From the NCBI RefSeq assembly GCF_020748465.1, contig NZ_JAHZMP010000011.1, forward strand, positions 1-46,619: a DNA stretch of 46,619 bases. Reading direction: 5' to 3'. The stretch comes from Terrisporobacter mayombei. Lineage in GTDB: Bacteria > Bacillota > Clostridia > Peptostreptococcales > Peptostreptococcaceae. Below, in pieces: positions 1 through 6,463 of the stretch; the stretch's first letter is position 1, and the number at the start of each line of letters is the position of its first letter. The notes beneath the pieces were generated by a model. That model saw only the letters and a list, made by a program, of their open reading frames with translations. It made no database searches and was not told the origin of the DNA. A program made the position numbers and the translations under genes.

Positions 1-20
1 TTAAGGTATAATTAAGAAAA
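1..20. repeat. attL: attL core (left copy of 20-bp terminal direct repeat)
   Basis: TTAAGGTATAATTAAGAAAA at the left edge is repeated exactly at the right edge (46600-46619). A tyrosine integrase gene lies 130 bases inside, and likely arm-type sites flank both copies, so this is most simply the crossover core left by prophage integration. A circular molecule opened with a 20-base overlap cannot be excluded from the window alone. Confidence 0.75.
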
Positions 21-110
21 ATACAATCCTGTCAATAACATAAACGAAGAATATCGTTGAAATTTCAATATGTTTAGATAATATGAATTTAGTTACTACA
101 CTGTAATTTT

Positions 111-147
111 ACTGACATTTTTAAGTTTTACTGACAAATTACTGACA
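111..147 (+). promoter_or_regulatory. Integrase arm-type sites, left (three ACTGACA direct repeats)
   Basis: ACTGACA occurs at 111-117, 130-136 and 141-147. The first two sit in TTTTACTGACA and the last two are followed by AAAT. They lie between the attL core and the integrase stop codon. The same heptamer recurs at 46523-46529 and 46534-46540 beside attR, and inverted at 1304-1310 upstream of int. This layout is that expected of arm sites bound by the N-terminal domain of a Tn916/lambda-type integrase. Confidence 0.6.
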
Positions 148-149
148 AA

Positions 150-1274
150 TTACAGTAATACTTTTTCTATATTTTCAACTGCTTTTCTATCCATTTCATT
201 TAATACATGCGAGTACGTGTTCATTGTAATTTTTACATCACTATGACCCAATCTTCCACTTACCGTTTTCATATCTGTACCACCTAAAAGTAAAAGTGTA
301 GCGTGAATGTGACGTAAAGCATGTGGTCTAACGTATCTTAAATGTATTATTTTCATAAAGTCTTTATATGTTTTAGCAAATACAGAAGCTCTCCAATAAG
401 TGTTGCGAGAATTTAAACATATAATATTTTTCTCATTGATTAATTTTCCTTGAAGCTTTAATAAATTTTGTCTTTTTCTTTCTAATTTAATTAACTCAAT
501 GACATGATTTGATGATGCAATACTCCTAATACTACTGGTAGTTTTAGGCTTTTTAAATATAAACTCTTTATTATCATTAATTAATATTTTATTTACATTG
601 ATAATATTATTTTCATAGTCAATATCATCAAATGTAAGGCCTGCAATTTCTCCTATTCTCATACCGCAATAACAAAATAAATGGATAGGTATTTCTAGTG
701 ACTTGTTACCAGTAACTCGTTCTAAAAGATATTTAACTTCATCTAAACTGTATATATCTGTAGTTACATCTTTATCCTTTTTTGGATACACGATAAAATC
801 CGATATTTTTTCATTTATCTCTTTTAATCTGTATGCTTCATTTAGAACAGCTATTGATATATTTCTTGCAAGTGTAATTGTTTTCAACTTTCTATCCTTA
901 CTGTATAATTCATTTATGAAGTCTTGAAACATTGAAATTGTAATATCTGATAGTTTTGTATCTTTAAAAAAAGGTGTTATGTGATTTTTTATCATATAGT
1001 TAGTTGTTTTTGTAGTGTTAGGACTTTGATAACTTTTTTTATCTTCATAATATTTGTAGCATCTATCAACAAAAGTTATATCGCTAGGTACAGAATATTT
1101 ATTATTATTAATATCATTTTTTATTTTTACAAGAAGCTTATCTGCGTCTTTTTTAGATGTAAATGATCCGTGGTTCTTCTGTTTTTTCTTACCTGTAATA
1201 TCATCTATATAATCAACATACACACAATACTTATTATTTCTTGTTCTAACGTAAGCACTTTTAATATTATTCAT
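150..1274 (-). CDS. int: Tyrosine site-specific integrase
   Basis: Phage integrase that recombines attP with the host attB. About 60 N-terminal residues form an AP2-like arm-binding domain (AYVRTRNNKYCVYVDY region). A SAM-like core-binding domain follows (about 65-165), then the catalytic domain with the full set R206 (CGMRIGE), K244 (PKT), H318-R321 (HALRH), H344 (RLGHS) and nucleophile Y354 (NTYSH). The 374-residue length is normal for Tn916-type integrases. Two ATGs lie two codons apart; the downstream one at 1274 is preferred because AAGGAAG sits 6-8 bases before it but abuts the first. The gene is transcribed towards attL and stops three bases after the last ACTGACA repeat. Confidence 0.95.
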   Translation of the reverse strand: MNNIKSAYVRTRNNKYCVYVDYIDDITGKKKQKNHGSFTSKKDADKLLVKIKNDINNNKYSVPSDITFVDRCYKYYEDKKSYQSPNTTKTTNYMIKNHITPFFKDTKLSDITISMFQDFINELYSKDRKLKTITLARNISIAVLNEAYRLKEINEKISDFIVYPKKDKDVTTDIYSLDEVKYLLERVTGNKSLEIPIHLFCYCGMRIGEIAGLTFDDIDYENNIINVNKILINDNKEFIFKKPKTTSSIRSIASSNHVIELIKLERKRQNLLKLQGKLINEKNIICLNSRNTYWRASVFAKTYKDFMKIIHLRYVRPHALRHIHATLLLLGGTDMKTVSGRLGHSDVKITMNTYSHVLNEMDRKAVENIEKVLL

Positions 1275-1300
1275 TAACATCTTCCTTTCATTATTTGTTA

Positions 1301-1326
1301 TTTTGTCAGTACAAATAAGTTATACA
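1301..1326 (-). repeat. 26-bp inverted repeat upstream of int (matches 46507-46532)
   Basis: This 26-bp stretch, starting TTTTGTCAGTACAAATAAGT, is the exact reverse complement of 46507-46532 near attR. It contains one inverted ACTGACA heptamer (1304-1310). It lies 27 bases upstream of the int start, where an int promoter would be, so integrase or an accessory factor bound here could both build the recombination complex and autoregulate int. Confidence 0.6.
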
Positions 1327-1346
1327 TAGATAATACAGGTGAGAAA

Positions 1347-1814
1347 TTAAAGTTGTTGATAAACCCATAAATTAGGTATGAAGCAAATTGTATAATTATC
1401 CAACTCAACTGAAATTCCATACTTATCTCTATAGCAATCTATTGCCTCATTTAAAAATGATTCTGTTACTCCCAAAAATTCAGCCGTTTCACATCTATTA
1501 GTACATTTTGCTTCAAATGCTTTAATAATACCAGTGAGCCCAACTAGCTTATTATAACTATATAACCTAGCCTGGTATTCTTGTTTGGCATTTCTTATAT
1601 CATTTAAATCGATTATATTTCCATAACTAGTATGATGATGTCCTAATTCTTCCGCTAAAATGCAGTATTTTTCATCATTAGTATTTAATCTATTTTTATT
1701 TAATGCTATTTTATTGCTTACATAAAGACCATCAGAATTTGATTTTAGTTTAACTTCCTTAACTGTTATTCCCTCAGAATATGCTTCATCAAGTAAAGAT
1801 TCATATCTATTCAT
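1347..1814 (-). CDS. ImmA/IrrE-like metallo-endopeptidase
   Basis: A 155-residue protein of the ImmA/IrrE family. Members cleave or inactivate the neighbouring phage or ICE repressor, usually after DNA damage. The zincin core reads ILAEELGHHHTSYGN: the Glu and second His of HExxH are present, but the first His position is Ala, as in many phage versions written AEELGH. The C-terminal part (about 95-150) looks like a small helical domain. It lies just downstream of the repressor gene on the same strand, the usual immR-immA order. A GGGGGATATTAT Shine-Dalgarno region precedes the ATG. Confidence 0.85.
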   Translation of the reverse strand: MNRYESLLDEAYSEGITVKEVKLKSNSDGLYVSNKIALNKNRLNTNDEKYCILAEELGHHHTSYGNIIDLNDIRNAKQEYQARLYSYNKLVGLTGIIKAFEAKCTNRCETAEFLGVTESFLNEAIDCYRDKYGISVELDNYTICFIPNLWVYQQL

Positions 1815-1838
1815 ATAATATCCCCCTGATTCAAATAT

Positions 1839-2294
1839 TTACCAGTTCTTCATATCTTCTATGTCTTCATTTATTTTACTTAATTCATCAGTATTATCTA
1901 TGTAATCATTATGTGCAGCTATGGTATCAACAGCATTATTTTGATATTTGGGAACAAATGTAAGTTCTTTTACTCTTTTAAGAGCCTCTCTTTTACCTAG
2001 GTCATTTAGTGAATCAAAATCATTTAATAATATTGTATGAGAATTATTTTTATTTTTTTCTTTTGAATTTGATTTATCATTCCAACCTAATAACTCAGTA
2101 GTATCTAGATTTAAAGCTTGGGCAAATTCTTTCATTTTTTCAATATCTAAAGATTTAATTTGACCATCCTCATATCTTTTCACAGTGCTTTCGTGTAATC
2201 CAACTTTTTTACCAAGTTCAGATCTTGTCATTTTTAAATTTTTTCTGGCATTGAATATTTTCAAACCTATATCTTTATTTATGTTTTCATTCAT
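1839..2294 (-). CDS. CI-like repressor (XRE family HTH)
   Basis: A 151-residue lysogeny repressor. Residues about 10-66 form a classic XRE helix-turn-helix (IFNARKNLKMTRSELGKKVG, HESTVKRYEDG) ending in the ELLGW signature common in clostridial phage repressors. The acidic C-terminal part (80-151) has no LexA/S24 peptidase motif, so inactivation probably needs the adjacent ImmA-like peptidase rather than self-cleavage. GGAGGTTAAATAA precedes the ATG. Transcription is probably from the leftward promoter at 2329-2357, whose -35 lies inside an operator, implying autoregulation. Confidence 0.9.
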   Translation of the reverse strand: MNENINKDIGLKIFNARKNLKMTRSELGKKVGLHESTVKRYEDGQIKSLDIEKMKEFAQALNLDTTELLGWNDKSNSKEKNKNNSHTILLNDFDSLNDLGKREALKRVKELTFVPKYQNNAVDTIAAHNDYIDNTDELSKINEDIEDMKNW

Positions 2295-2328
2295 TTATTT
2301 AACCTCCAACATAATTATTCATACTATG

Positions 2329-2357
2329 ATAATATAGTATTCTTGTATATTATGCAA
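2329..2357 (-). promoter_or_regulatory. Leftward repressor promoter (PRM-like)
   Basis: On the minus strand TTGCAT (plus 2352-2357) is followed after 17 bases by TATTAT (plus 2329-2334), about 35 bases before the repressor ATG. The -35 box lies inside the palindromic operator at 2342-2358, so bound repressor would occlude it. Confidence 0.6.
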
Positions 2358-2358
2358 G
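2342..2358. promoter_or_regulatory. Operator O1 (CTTGTATATTATGCAAG)
   Basis: A 17-bp imperfect palindrome with half-site CTTGCA/TGCAAG, sharing its form with 2442-2458 and 2680-2696. It overlaps the repressor promoter. CI-like and/or Cro-like protein is the expected ligand. Confidence 0.75.
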
Positions 2359-2397
2359 AAAATATAAAAGAATATACAAAAAACTTGCATAAAATTA

Positions 2398-2427
2398 TTG
2401 ACAGACAAAACTTGCGTGTGATACATT
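2398..2427 (+). promoter_or_regulatory. Rightward early promoter (PR-like)
   Basis: TTGACA (2398-2403) is a perfect -35. It is followed by TACATT (2422-2427, 18-base spacing), with a TG two to three bases upstream, as a weak -10. Half-operators CTTGCAT (2384-2390) and CTTGCGT (2411-2417) flank or sit inside it, so repressor would block entry to the early operon. Confidence 0.55.
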
Positions 2428-2441
2428 TAAATCAACAATAA

Positions 2442-2458
2442 CTTGCACAATATGCAAG
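2442..2458. promoter_or_regulatory. Operator O2 (CTTGCACAATATGCAAG)
   Basis: A 17-bp palindrome of the same class as O1, just downstream of the early promoter and ending before the Shine-Dalgarno of the Cro-like gene. Confidence 0.75.
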
Positions 2459-2476
2459 AAGGGAAGTAGGGGGATT

Positions 2477-2677
2477 ATGAAAATTAATAAATTAAAAGGC
2501 AAACTAAGGGAAAAAAATGTTACATACAAAAAATGTGCAGATTTTTTAGGACTTAGCAACACAACTGTAAATGATAAAATCAATGGAAAAACAAGATTTT
2601 ATGTAGACGAAATAGAAAGATTATCATATATGCTAGAATTAACAGTTGATGAAAAAATTGATATTTTTTTAAATTAG
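2477..2677 (+). CDS. Cro-like XRE regulator
   Basis: A 66-residue single-domain HTH protein: YKKCADFLGLSNTTVNDKIN forms helices 2-3, followed by residues typical of small phage Cro/Arc-type XRE regulators. It is divergent from the CI-like gene across the operator cluster, which is the classical Cro position. GGAAGTAGGGGGATT supplies a strong ribosome site. The gene is followed within three bases by another CTTGCA operator, suggesting feedback on downstream early genes. Confidence 0.85.
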   Translation: MKINKLKGKLREKNVTYKKCADFLGLSNTTVNDKINGKTRFYVDEIERLSYMLELTVDEKIDIFLN

Positions 2678-2679
2678 AA

Positions 2680-2696
2680 CTTGCATAGTGTGCAAG
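2680..2696. promoter_or_regulatory. Operator O3 (CTTGCATAGTGTGCAAG)
   Basis: The third 17-bp palindrome of the family, between the Cro-like gene and the HTH/excisionase-like gene. No clear -35/-10 accompanies it, so it may act as a roadblock or auxiliary operator. Confidence 0.7.
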
Positions 2697-2714
2697 TGGA
2701 GAAGGGGGACAAAA

Positions 2715-3023
2715 ATGGCAAATGAAGTTCAAAAAATAATAGTTCGAAGTATAGATCAAGAAAGTTTGCTCGAAGCAATGGTAGACAGAGTAGATATCGT
2801 TGAAATTATTGAAAAATTTAGATATCATGAAGATTTTGCACCTCGCGAATACTTGACGATTGAAGAATTTCAGAAATATCTAAAATGCTGTCGTAATTAT
2901 GCACTCGAACTTGCTAAATTCGGATTTGAAAGTAAAAACTTTCATGTCAACAAAGTCGGTCGTAAATGGTTAATCGACCGATTATCTTATGAACGTTGGA
3001 TTAGTAGAGGGGGGCATAAGTAA
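2715..3023 (+). CDS. HTH DNA-binding protein, excisionase/MerR-like
   Basis: About 102 residues. The C-terminal half carries a winged-helix/excisionase-type motif (REYLTIEEFQKYLKCCRNYA ending in VGRKWLIDRLSYERWI), typical of proteins binding prophage ends or early promoters. The ATG at 2715 follows GAAGGGGGACAAAA. An in-frame GTG at 2688 lies inside operator O3 and lacks a ribosome site. From about 2840 the gene uses CGN arginine codons (CGC, CGT) unlike its AGA-using neighbours, hinting at a different origin for this domain. Excisionase function is inferred only. Confidence 0.65.
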   Translation: MANEVQKIIVRSIDQESLLEAMVDRVDIVEIIEKFRYHEDFAPREYLTIEEFQKYLKCCRNYALELAKFGFESKNFHVNKVGRKWLIDRLSYERWISRGGHK

Positions 3024-3125
3024 ATGAAACTAATAATAACACCTGAGCAACTTGAAACATTGACAAAAGAAAATCCAAACATGACTGTTTTAGAGTACAT
3101 AATGGAGGTGATGTCCAATGAATAA
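3024..3125 (+). CDS. Small hypothetical protein (33 aa)
   Basis: Short ORF MKLIITPEQLETLTKENPNM..., starting one base after the previous stop with AGAGGGGGG about ten bases upstream. Its 3' end overlaps the start of the helicase frame at 3118 and carries that gene's ribosome site (GGAGGTGATG). Charged and helical; not recognised. Spacing and overlap support translation. Confidence 0.5.
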   Translation: MKLIITPEQLETLTKENPNMTVLEYIMEVMSNE

Positions 3126-3204
3126 TATAACACTTTATCCTCATCAACAAGATGTGCTAAAAGCTACAAATAGCAAGAATAGGGTTGCTTATTATTTAGA
3201 CTGA
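3118..3204 (+). pseudogene. Detached N-terminus of SNF2-family helicase (28 aa)
   Basis: ATG at 3118 with GGAGGTGATG upstream encodes the start of a phage SNF2 helicase (LYPHQQDVLKA is the Q-like motif) up to AYYLD, then meets TGA at 3202. The rest of the protein continues in another frame from MGLGKT at 3206. Related proteins read YYLDMGLGKT without a break, so four extra bases (read as CTGA or GACT around 3200-3205) appear inserted. The stop is one base from the next ATG (TGATATG), so translational reinitiation is possible. Confidence 0.7.
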
Positions 3205-3205
3205 T

Positions 3206-4381
3206 ATGGGATTAGGAAAAACTTTTATAGGTTCTGAAAAATTAAAAGAACTCGATACCAAAATTAACTTAGTCATCTGCCAAAAGTCCAAGTTAGTTGA
3301 TTGGTACGAGCACTTTAAAACCTTTTATAACGGTTATAACATAATTATATACAATAAACCGGTTCCTATACTAGATAAAAAATCAATAATCATTATAAAT
3401 TATGATTTGATTTGGAGACGTCCAGAACTAGCACTATTAGAAGATTTTACATTAATGTTGGATGAGTCAAGTTGTATTAAAAATACTACAGCTAATAGGA
3501 CTAAATTCATACTTAAGTTGAAAGCTAAAAATGTAATTTTGTTATCTGGAACACCTGTTGGTGGAAAATATGAAGAACTATACAGTCAATGTAAACTTCT
3601 AGGTTGGAAGATATCTAAAAAAGCATTTTGGAATACATACATAGATTTTGTAACAATAGATTTAAATGGTTTTCCAATGAAAAAAGTAACTGGATATAAA
3701 AACATAGACAGGCTTAAATCTAAATTAAGAGACCATGGAGCAATATTTATGAAAACTGAGGAAGTATTGGAGTTACCAGATCAAAGTTCTATAAATATAA
3801 ATGTTACAAATACAACAGATTATAAAAAGTTTAAGAAACACAGATTGATAACGGTTGAAAATAAGGAATTGGTTGGAGATACAAGTCTAAGCAAGATGTT
3901 GTACTTAAGACAACTTGCAAGTCAGTATAACAAACATAAATTATCAGCGCTTAAGGACCTACTAGAATCTACTAATGACCGAGTTATTATTTTCTACAAC
4001 TTTAAAGATGAGTATGAGAAAATACGTAATCTATGTGAGAAGTTAGAACGACCTGTAAGTGCAGTAAACGGTAGTATAAGAGACTTAGAAGCTTATGAAA
4101 GTGATAATAGTAGTATTACACTTGTACAGTACCAAAGTGGTGCTATGGGCCTTAATTTACAAAAGAGTAACAAAATTGTTTATTTCAGTTTGCCTTTGAG
4201 TAGTGAGTTGTTTGAACAAAGTAAAAAAAGGATTCACCGTTTAAACCAGACTCGTCCATGTTTTTACTACTATATGTTAACTGAAAAATCAATAGAACAT
4301 GATGTTTTAGAAGTTTTAAACACTAGACGAGATTTTACAGATAAGTTATTTGAAGAAATAGAGGGGAGTGGATTAATATGA
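3206..4381 (+). CDS. SNF2-family DNA helicase/ATPase (main fragment)
   Basis: A 391-residue superfamily 2 helicase body: motif I MGLGKT at the very start, motif II LDESS (about residue 89), motif III LLSGTP (about 116), motif V YQSGAMGLNLQ and motif VI QSKKRIHRLNQ near the C-terminus. Phage SNF2 proteins of this size usually carry 25-30 further N-terminal residues, which lie in another frame at 3118-3204. The ATG at 3206 has no ribosome site of its own, so expression would depend on coupling to the upstream fragment. Probably acts in phage replication or recombination. It overlaps the next gene by ATGA. Confidence 0.85.
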   Translation: MGLGKTFIGSEKLKELDTKINLVICQKSKLVDWYEHFKTFYNGYNIIIYNKPVPILDKKSIIIINYDLIWRRPELALLEDFTLMLDESSCIKNTTANRTKFILKLKAKNVILLSGTPVGGKYEELYSQCKLLGWKISKKAFWNTYIDFVTIDLNGFPMKKVTGYKNIDRLKSKLRDHGAIFMKTEEVLELPDQSSININVTNTTDYKKFKKHRLITVENKELVGDTSLSKMLYLRQLASQYNKHKLSALKDLLESTNDRVIIFYNFKDEYEKIRNLCEKLERPVSAVNGSIRDLEAYESDNSSITLVQYQSGAMGLNLQKSNKIVYFSLPLSSELFEQSKKRIHRLNQTRPCFYYYMLTEKSIEHDVLEVLNTRRDFTDKLFEEIEGSGLI

Positions 4382-4578
4382 GTATGATTCAAAAATCAGC
4401 ACTAGACAGGAGAATATGTGATTATTATGTAGGTGCTACAAATACACAAACATTTAGAGAATTTATTCTCGAAGGTGATGAGTGTTTTGGAAGGCCTACT
4501 GATAAATTACTAGATGATATGACAGATGGAGAAATTACAGAATTAATAAATCATTATGATTATTTGTGGGAGAAATAA
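4378..4578 (+). CDS. Hypothetical early protein (66 aa)
   Basis: Small acidic protein (MSMIQKSALDRRICDYYVGA...) overlapping the helicase stop by four bases (ATGA), a coupled arrangement. GAGGGGAGTG lies just upstream. No motif recognised; a single early-operon accessory function is all that can be inferred. Confidence 0.65.
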   Translation: MSMIQKSALDRRICDYYVGATNTQTFREFILEGDECFGRPTDKLLDDMTDGEITELINHYDYLWEK

Positions 4579-4590
4579 TGGAGGATTAAA

Positions 4591-4746
4591 ATGAAAATTT
4601 GTAAGCATTTTGAAAAATCCAATGCTGGTAAATGTAAAAATTATCAAGGGGATAAGAATGAAAGTTGTGCTTGTAACTGCTCTAAGATAAAAGCTAAAGG
4701 CACTAAACCGGTTAATAATTTAGAGGTAATAGTAGAGGGGGAGTAG
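4591..4746 (+). CDS. Cys-rich small protein (51 aa)
   Basis: ATG at 4591 with ideal GGAGGATTAAA spacing. The product has Cys at 4, 15, 26, 28 and 30 (KICKHF, GKCKNY, SCACNC), a pattern suggesting a small metal-binding fold. Not recognised. It lies between two early genes in the same direction, and another Cys-rich protein follows. Confidence 0.65.
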   Translation: MKICKHFEKSNAGKCKNYQGDKNESCACNCSKIKAKGTKPVNNLEVIVEGE

Positions 4747-4754
4747 ATAAATAG

Positions 4755-5123
4755 ATGTACAAATGTTGTAGATGGTGCAATAACTTTTCAGATGGCAAAT
4801 GCTTTTCAAAATCAGTGTTAAGTAATACAGAAATAGAAATTACTAAACTCGATGAGGAAGGTTTAATATACGAAGCTTTAAGAGAAGCGTATACAGTTGA
4901 TAGTTGTTTAAAATTAGAGAGTGTTTATGAATATGCAAAGGAATTAAAAATATCACAAATAAAAGCTAAAAAATTAATTGAGTATATCATTGAACAAATC
5001 AAAGATAATGAAATACTTTGGAGTTTAAATGATTCAATATGTAATACTTTAGAAAATGACATTGTACCAAGTGCTGTAATTGTAAGCAATGAACATGAAT
5101 TTGTCTGCAGTGAGTTTAAATAG
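4755..5123 (+). CDS. Hypothetical Cys-rich protein (122 aa)
   Basis: The N-terminus MYKCCRWCNNFSDGKCF has four Cys in 13 residues, probably a zinc knuckle. The rest is mainly helical, with a second small Cys set near the C-terminus. GAGGGGGAG precedes the ATG by about 9 bases. Family not recognised. Neighbours are early replication-region genes, so a nucleic-acid-binding role is plausible but unproven. Confidence 0.6.
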   Translation: MYKCCRWCNNFSDGKCFSKSVLSNTEIEITKLDEEGLIYEALREAYTVDSCLKLESVYEYAKELKISQIKAKKLIEYIIEQIKDNEILWSLNDSICNTLENDIVPSAVIVSNEHEFVCSEFK

Positions 5124-5135
5124 GTGGGAGAGAAA

Positions 5136-5459
5136 ATGATTAAAAGGCACTCATGGACAATACAAGAGTTACTATATCTTAAAAATATGTGGGAAAATAG
5201 TGATTTATCAGCTAGTAAAATTGCTAGTAATCTTGGATTAACTGAAAGCCAAATTAAAAATATGGCTTGTGAGAAAAAATATAGAAGAAGTAAATGTTAT
5301 AAAAACGTCAACAATGTGCCTGGTAAAAAATATTGTGCAAAGTGTCAGCAGTATTTATCTTTAGATAATTTTTATAATGACAAAACTAAAATATTTGGGA
5401 AGTCACAATATTGTAGAAAATGCCATCGCAAATTATATGAGGGGAGAAAAGTTAAATAA
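5136..5459 (+). CDS. SANT/Myb-like HTH plus zinc-ribbon protein
   Basis: 107 residues. The N-terminal part (HSWTIQELLYLKNMWENSDL followed by SASKIASNLGLTESQIKNMA) resembles a SANT/GcrA-like trihelical DNA-binding domain. The C-terminal part has two CxxC pairs (YCAKCQQYLS... and YCRKCHRK), a zinc ribbon. ATG at 5136 is preferred to a GTG at 5124 because GGTGGGAGAG lies just upstream of it. Probably a DNA-binding early protein; the target is unknown. Confidence 0.65.
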   Translation: MIKRHSWTIQELLYLKNMWENSDLSASKIASNLGLTESQIKNMACEKKYRRSKCYKNVNNVPGKKYCAKCQQYLSLDNFYNDKTKIFGKSQYCRKCHRKLYEGRKVK

Positions 5460-5921
5460 ATGAATTTTAAAGAGTATACAAGGAATGAGTTCTTAGAAGA
5501 ACACTTAGAAGATTGTCCAGAAGATGTAAATTTACCAATGTTACCAATATGTGAAAATGGTGATGATGAAGAACAATGTAAAAAATGCTGGGAAAATGCA
5601 ATTAAAGGTATAGAGTTTAAAAATCCAGTTGAAGTATTTGCTCAAAATAATATTCAACTGTTGGACGAACTTAGAATAGCAGAAGAGCAATATAAGATGC
5701 TAAAAGAAGGAAGAGATAGTCTAAAGGAGCAGATACTTAAACAAATGGAGATTTATGGAGTAAATAAATTTGAAGATGATAAATTTAGTGTTTCATATGT
5801 TAAAGGTTCAACAGGATCTACCTTTGATAGTGCTAAATTTAAAAAGAATTACCCAGATATTTTTAAAGAATACAGTAAACCAAGTGTAAGAGCAGCAAGT
5901 ATTAGATTTAAGGTGAAGTAA
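5460..5921 (+). CDS. Gp157-like phage protein (putative)
   Basis: A 153-residue acidic protein with a CKKCW motif, a central coiled coil (about 70-100, LLDELRIAEEQYKMLKEGRD), and a C-terminal segment FEDDKFSVSYVKGSTG ... FKEYSKPS. That last part resembles the end of siphovirus Gp157-type proteins. It starts directly after the previous stop (TAAATG), with GAGGGGAG upstream, and abuts the VRR-NUC gene. Function unknown; Gp157 relatives have been linked to phage resistance and nuclease inhibition in name only. Confidence 0.55.
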   Translation: MNFKEYTRNEFLEEHLEDCPEDVNLPMLPICENGDDEEQCKKCWENAIKGIEFKNPVEVFAQNNIQLLDELRIAEEQYKMLKEGRDSLKEQILKQMEIYGVNKFEDDKFSVSYVKGSTGSTFDSAKFKKNYPDIFKEYSKPSVRAASIRFKVK

Positions 5922-6221
5922 ATGGCAGGTCCAGAGAAACAGTTTGAAAATGAAGTTAAGAAGTATTTAGATAATTTACCTAGATGTTGGTACATAAAAA
6001 TTTGGGGAGGGGGATTTATGAAAGCTGGTATTCCAGATATATTAGGAGTAATTAATGGTAAATTTATAGCTCTAGAGTTAAAAGGTCCTAAAGGAGTACC
6101 TAGTGAGTTACAAAAGAGAAATATAAAACTCATTAATCAGTGTGGTGGCTGGGGAGTTATATTATATACAAAAGATTTTAAAGAATTTAAAGAGGGGGTT
6201 AAAAAATTATATGTGGATTAG
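5922..6221 (+). CDS. VRR-NUC domain nuclease
   Basis: 99 residues forming a minimal PD-(D/E)xK VRR-NUC domain: GIPDILGVINGKFIALELKG contains the catalytic GxPD and ExK, and a Gln follows in the next helix (SELQKRN). Stand-alone phage VRR-NUC proteins are Holliday-junction or structure-specific nucleases. It sits next to an SNF2 helicase and RecB-like nuclease, an arrangement common in Firmicute phages. It starts three bases after the previous stop. Confidence 0.9.
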   Translation: MAGPEKQFENEVKKYLDNLPRCWYIKIWGGGFMKAGIPDILGVINGKFIALELKGPKGVPSELQKRNIKLINQCGGWGVILYTKDFKEFKEGVKKLYVD

Positions 6222-6450
6222 AAGTCAAGATAAGAAAAGGTTAATAAATACATCGAATTTGTATGTGTTTGGTACATGTTTAAAATCAAGTGATGTAGAT
6301 TTTGCTTTAGGTAATTATAAATCAGAGGAAAGAGCACTCGAGGTATTAGATATTATACAAAGTAGAATTATCAAAGGTGCAACATTTGATTATATAAATA
6401 ATTCCAAAAGAACAACAAAAGAATTTGTTTTTCAAATGCCAGAGGAATAG
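6211..6450 (+). CDS. Conserved small phage protein (79 aa)
   Basis: The frame has an in-frame ATG at 6142, but the ATG at 6211 (MWIRSQDKKRLINTSNLYVF) gives the usual N-terminus of this small family found in clostridial phages and plasmids, and follows AGAGGGGG. It overlaps the VRR-NUC stop by 11 bases. Helix/strand-rich, about 80 residues, no catalytic motif. Role unknown. Confidence 0.65.
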   Translation: MWIRSQDKKRLINTSNLYVFGTCLKSSDVDFALGNYKSEERALEVLDIIQSRIIKGATFDYINNSKRTTKEFVFQMPEE

Positions 6451-6463
6451 GAGCGTGATTTAA

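Noticed and set aside
3196..3210. Programmed +1 frameshift in the helicase gene
   Set aside because: GAC TGA is not a slippery pair and no stimulatory Shine-Dalgarno or structure was seen. An insertion with possible reinitiation fits better.
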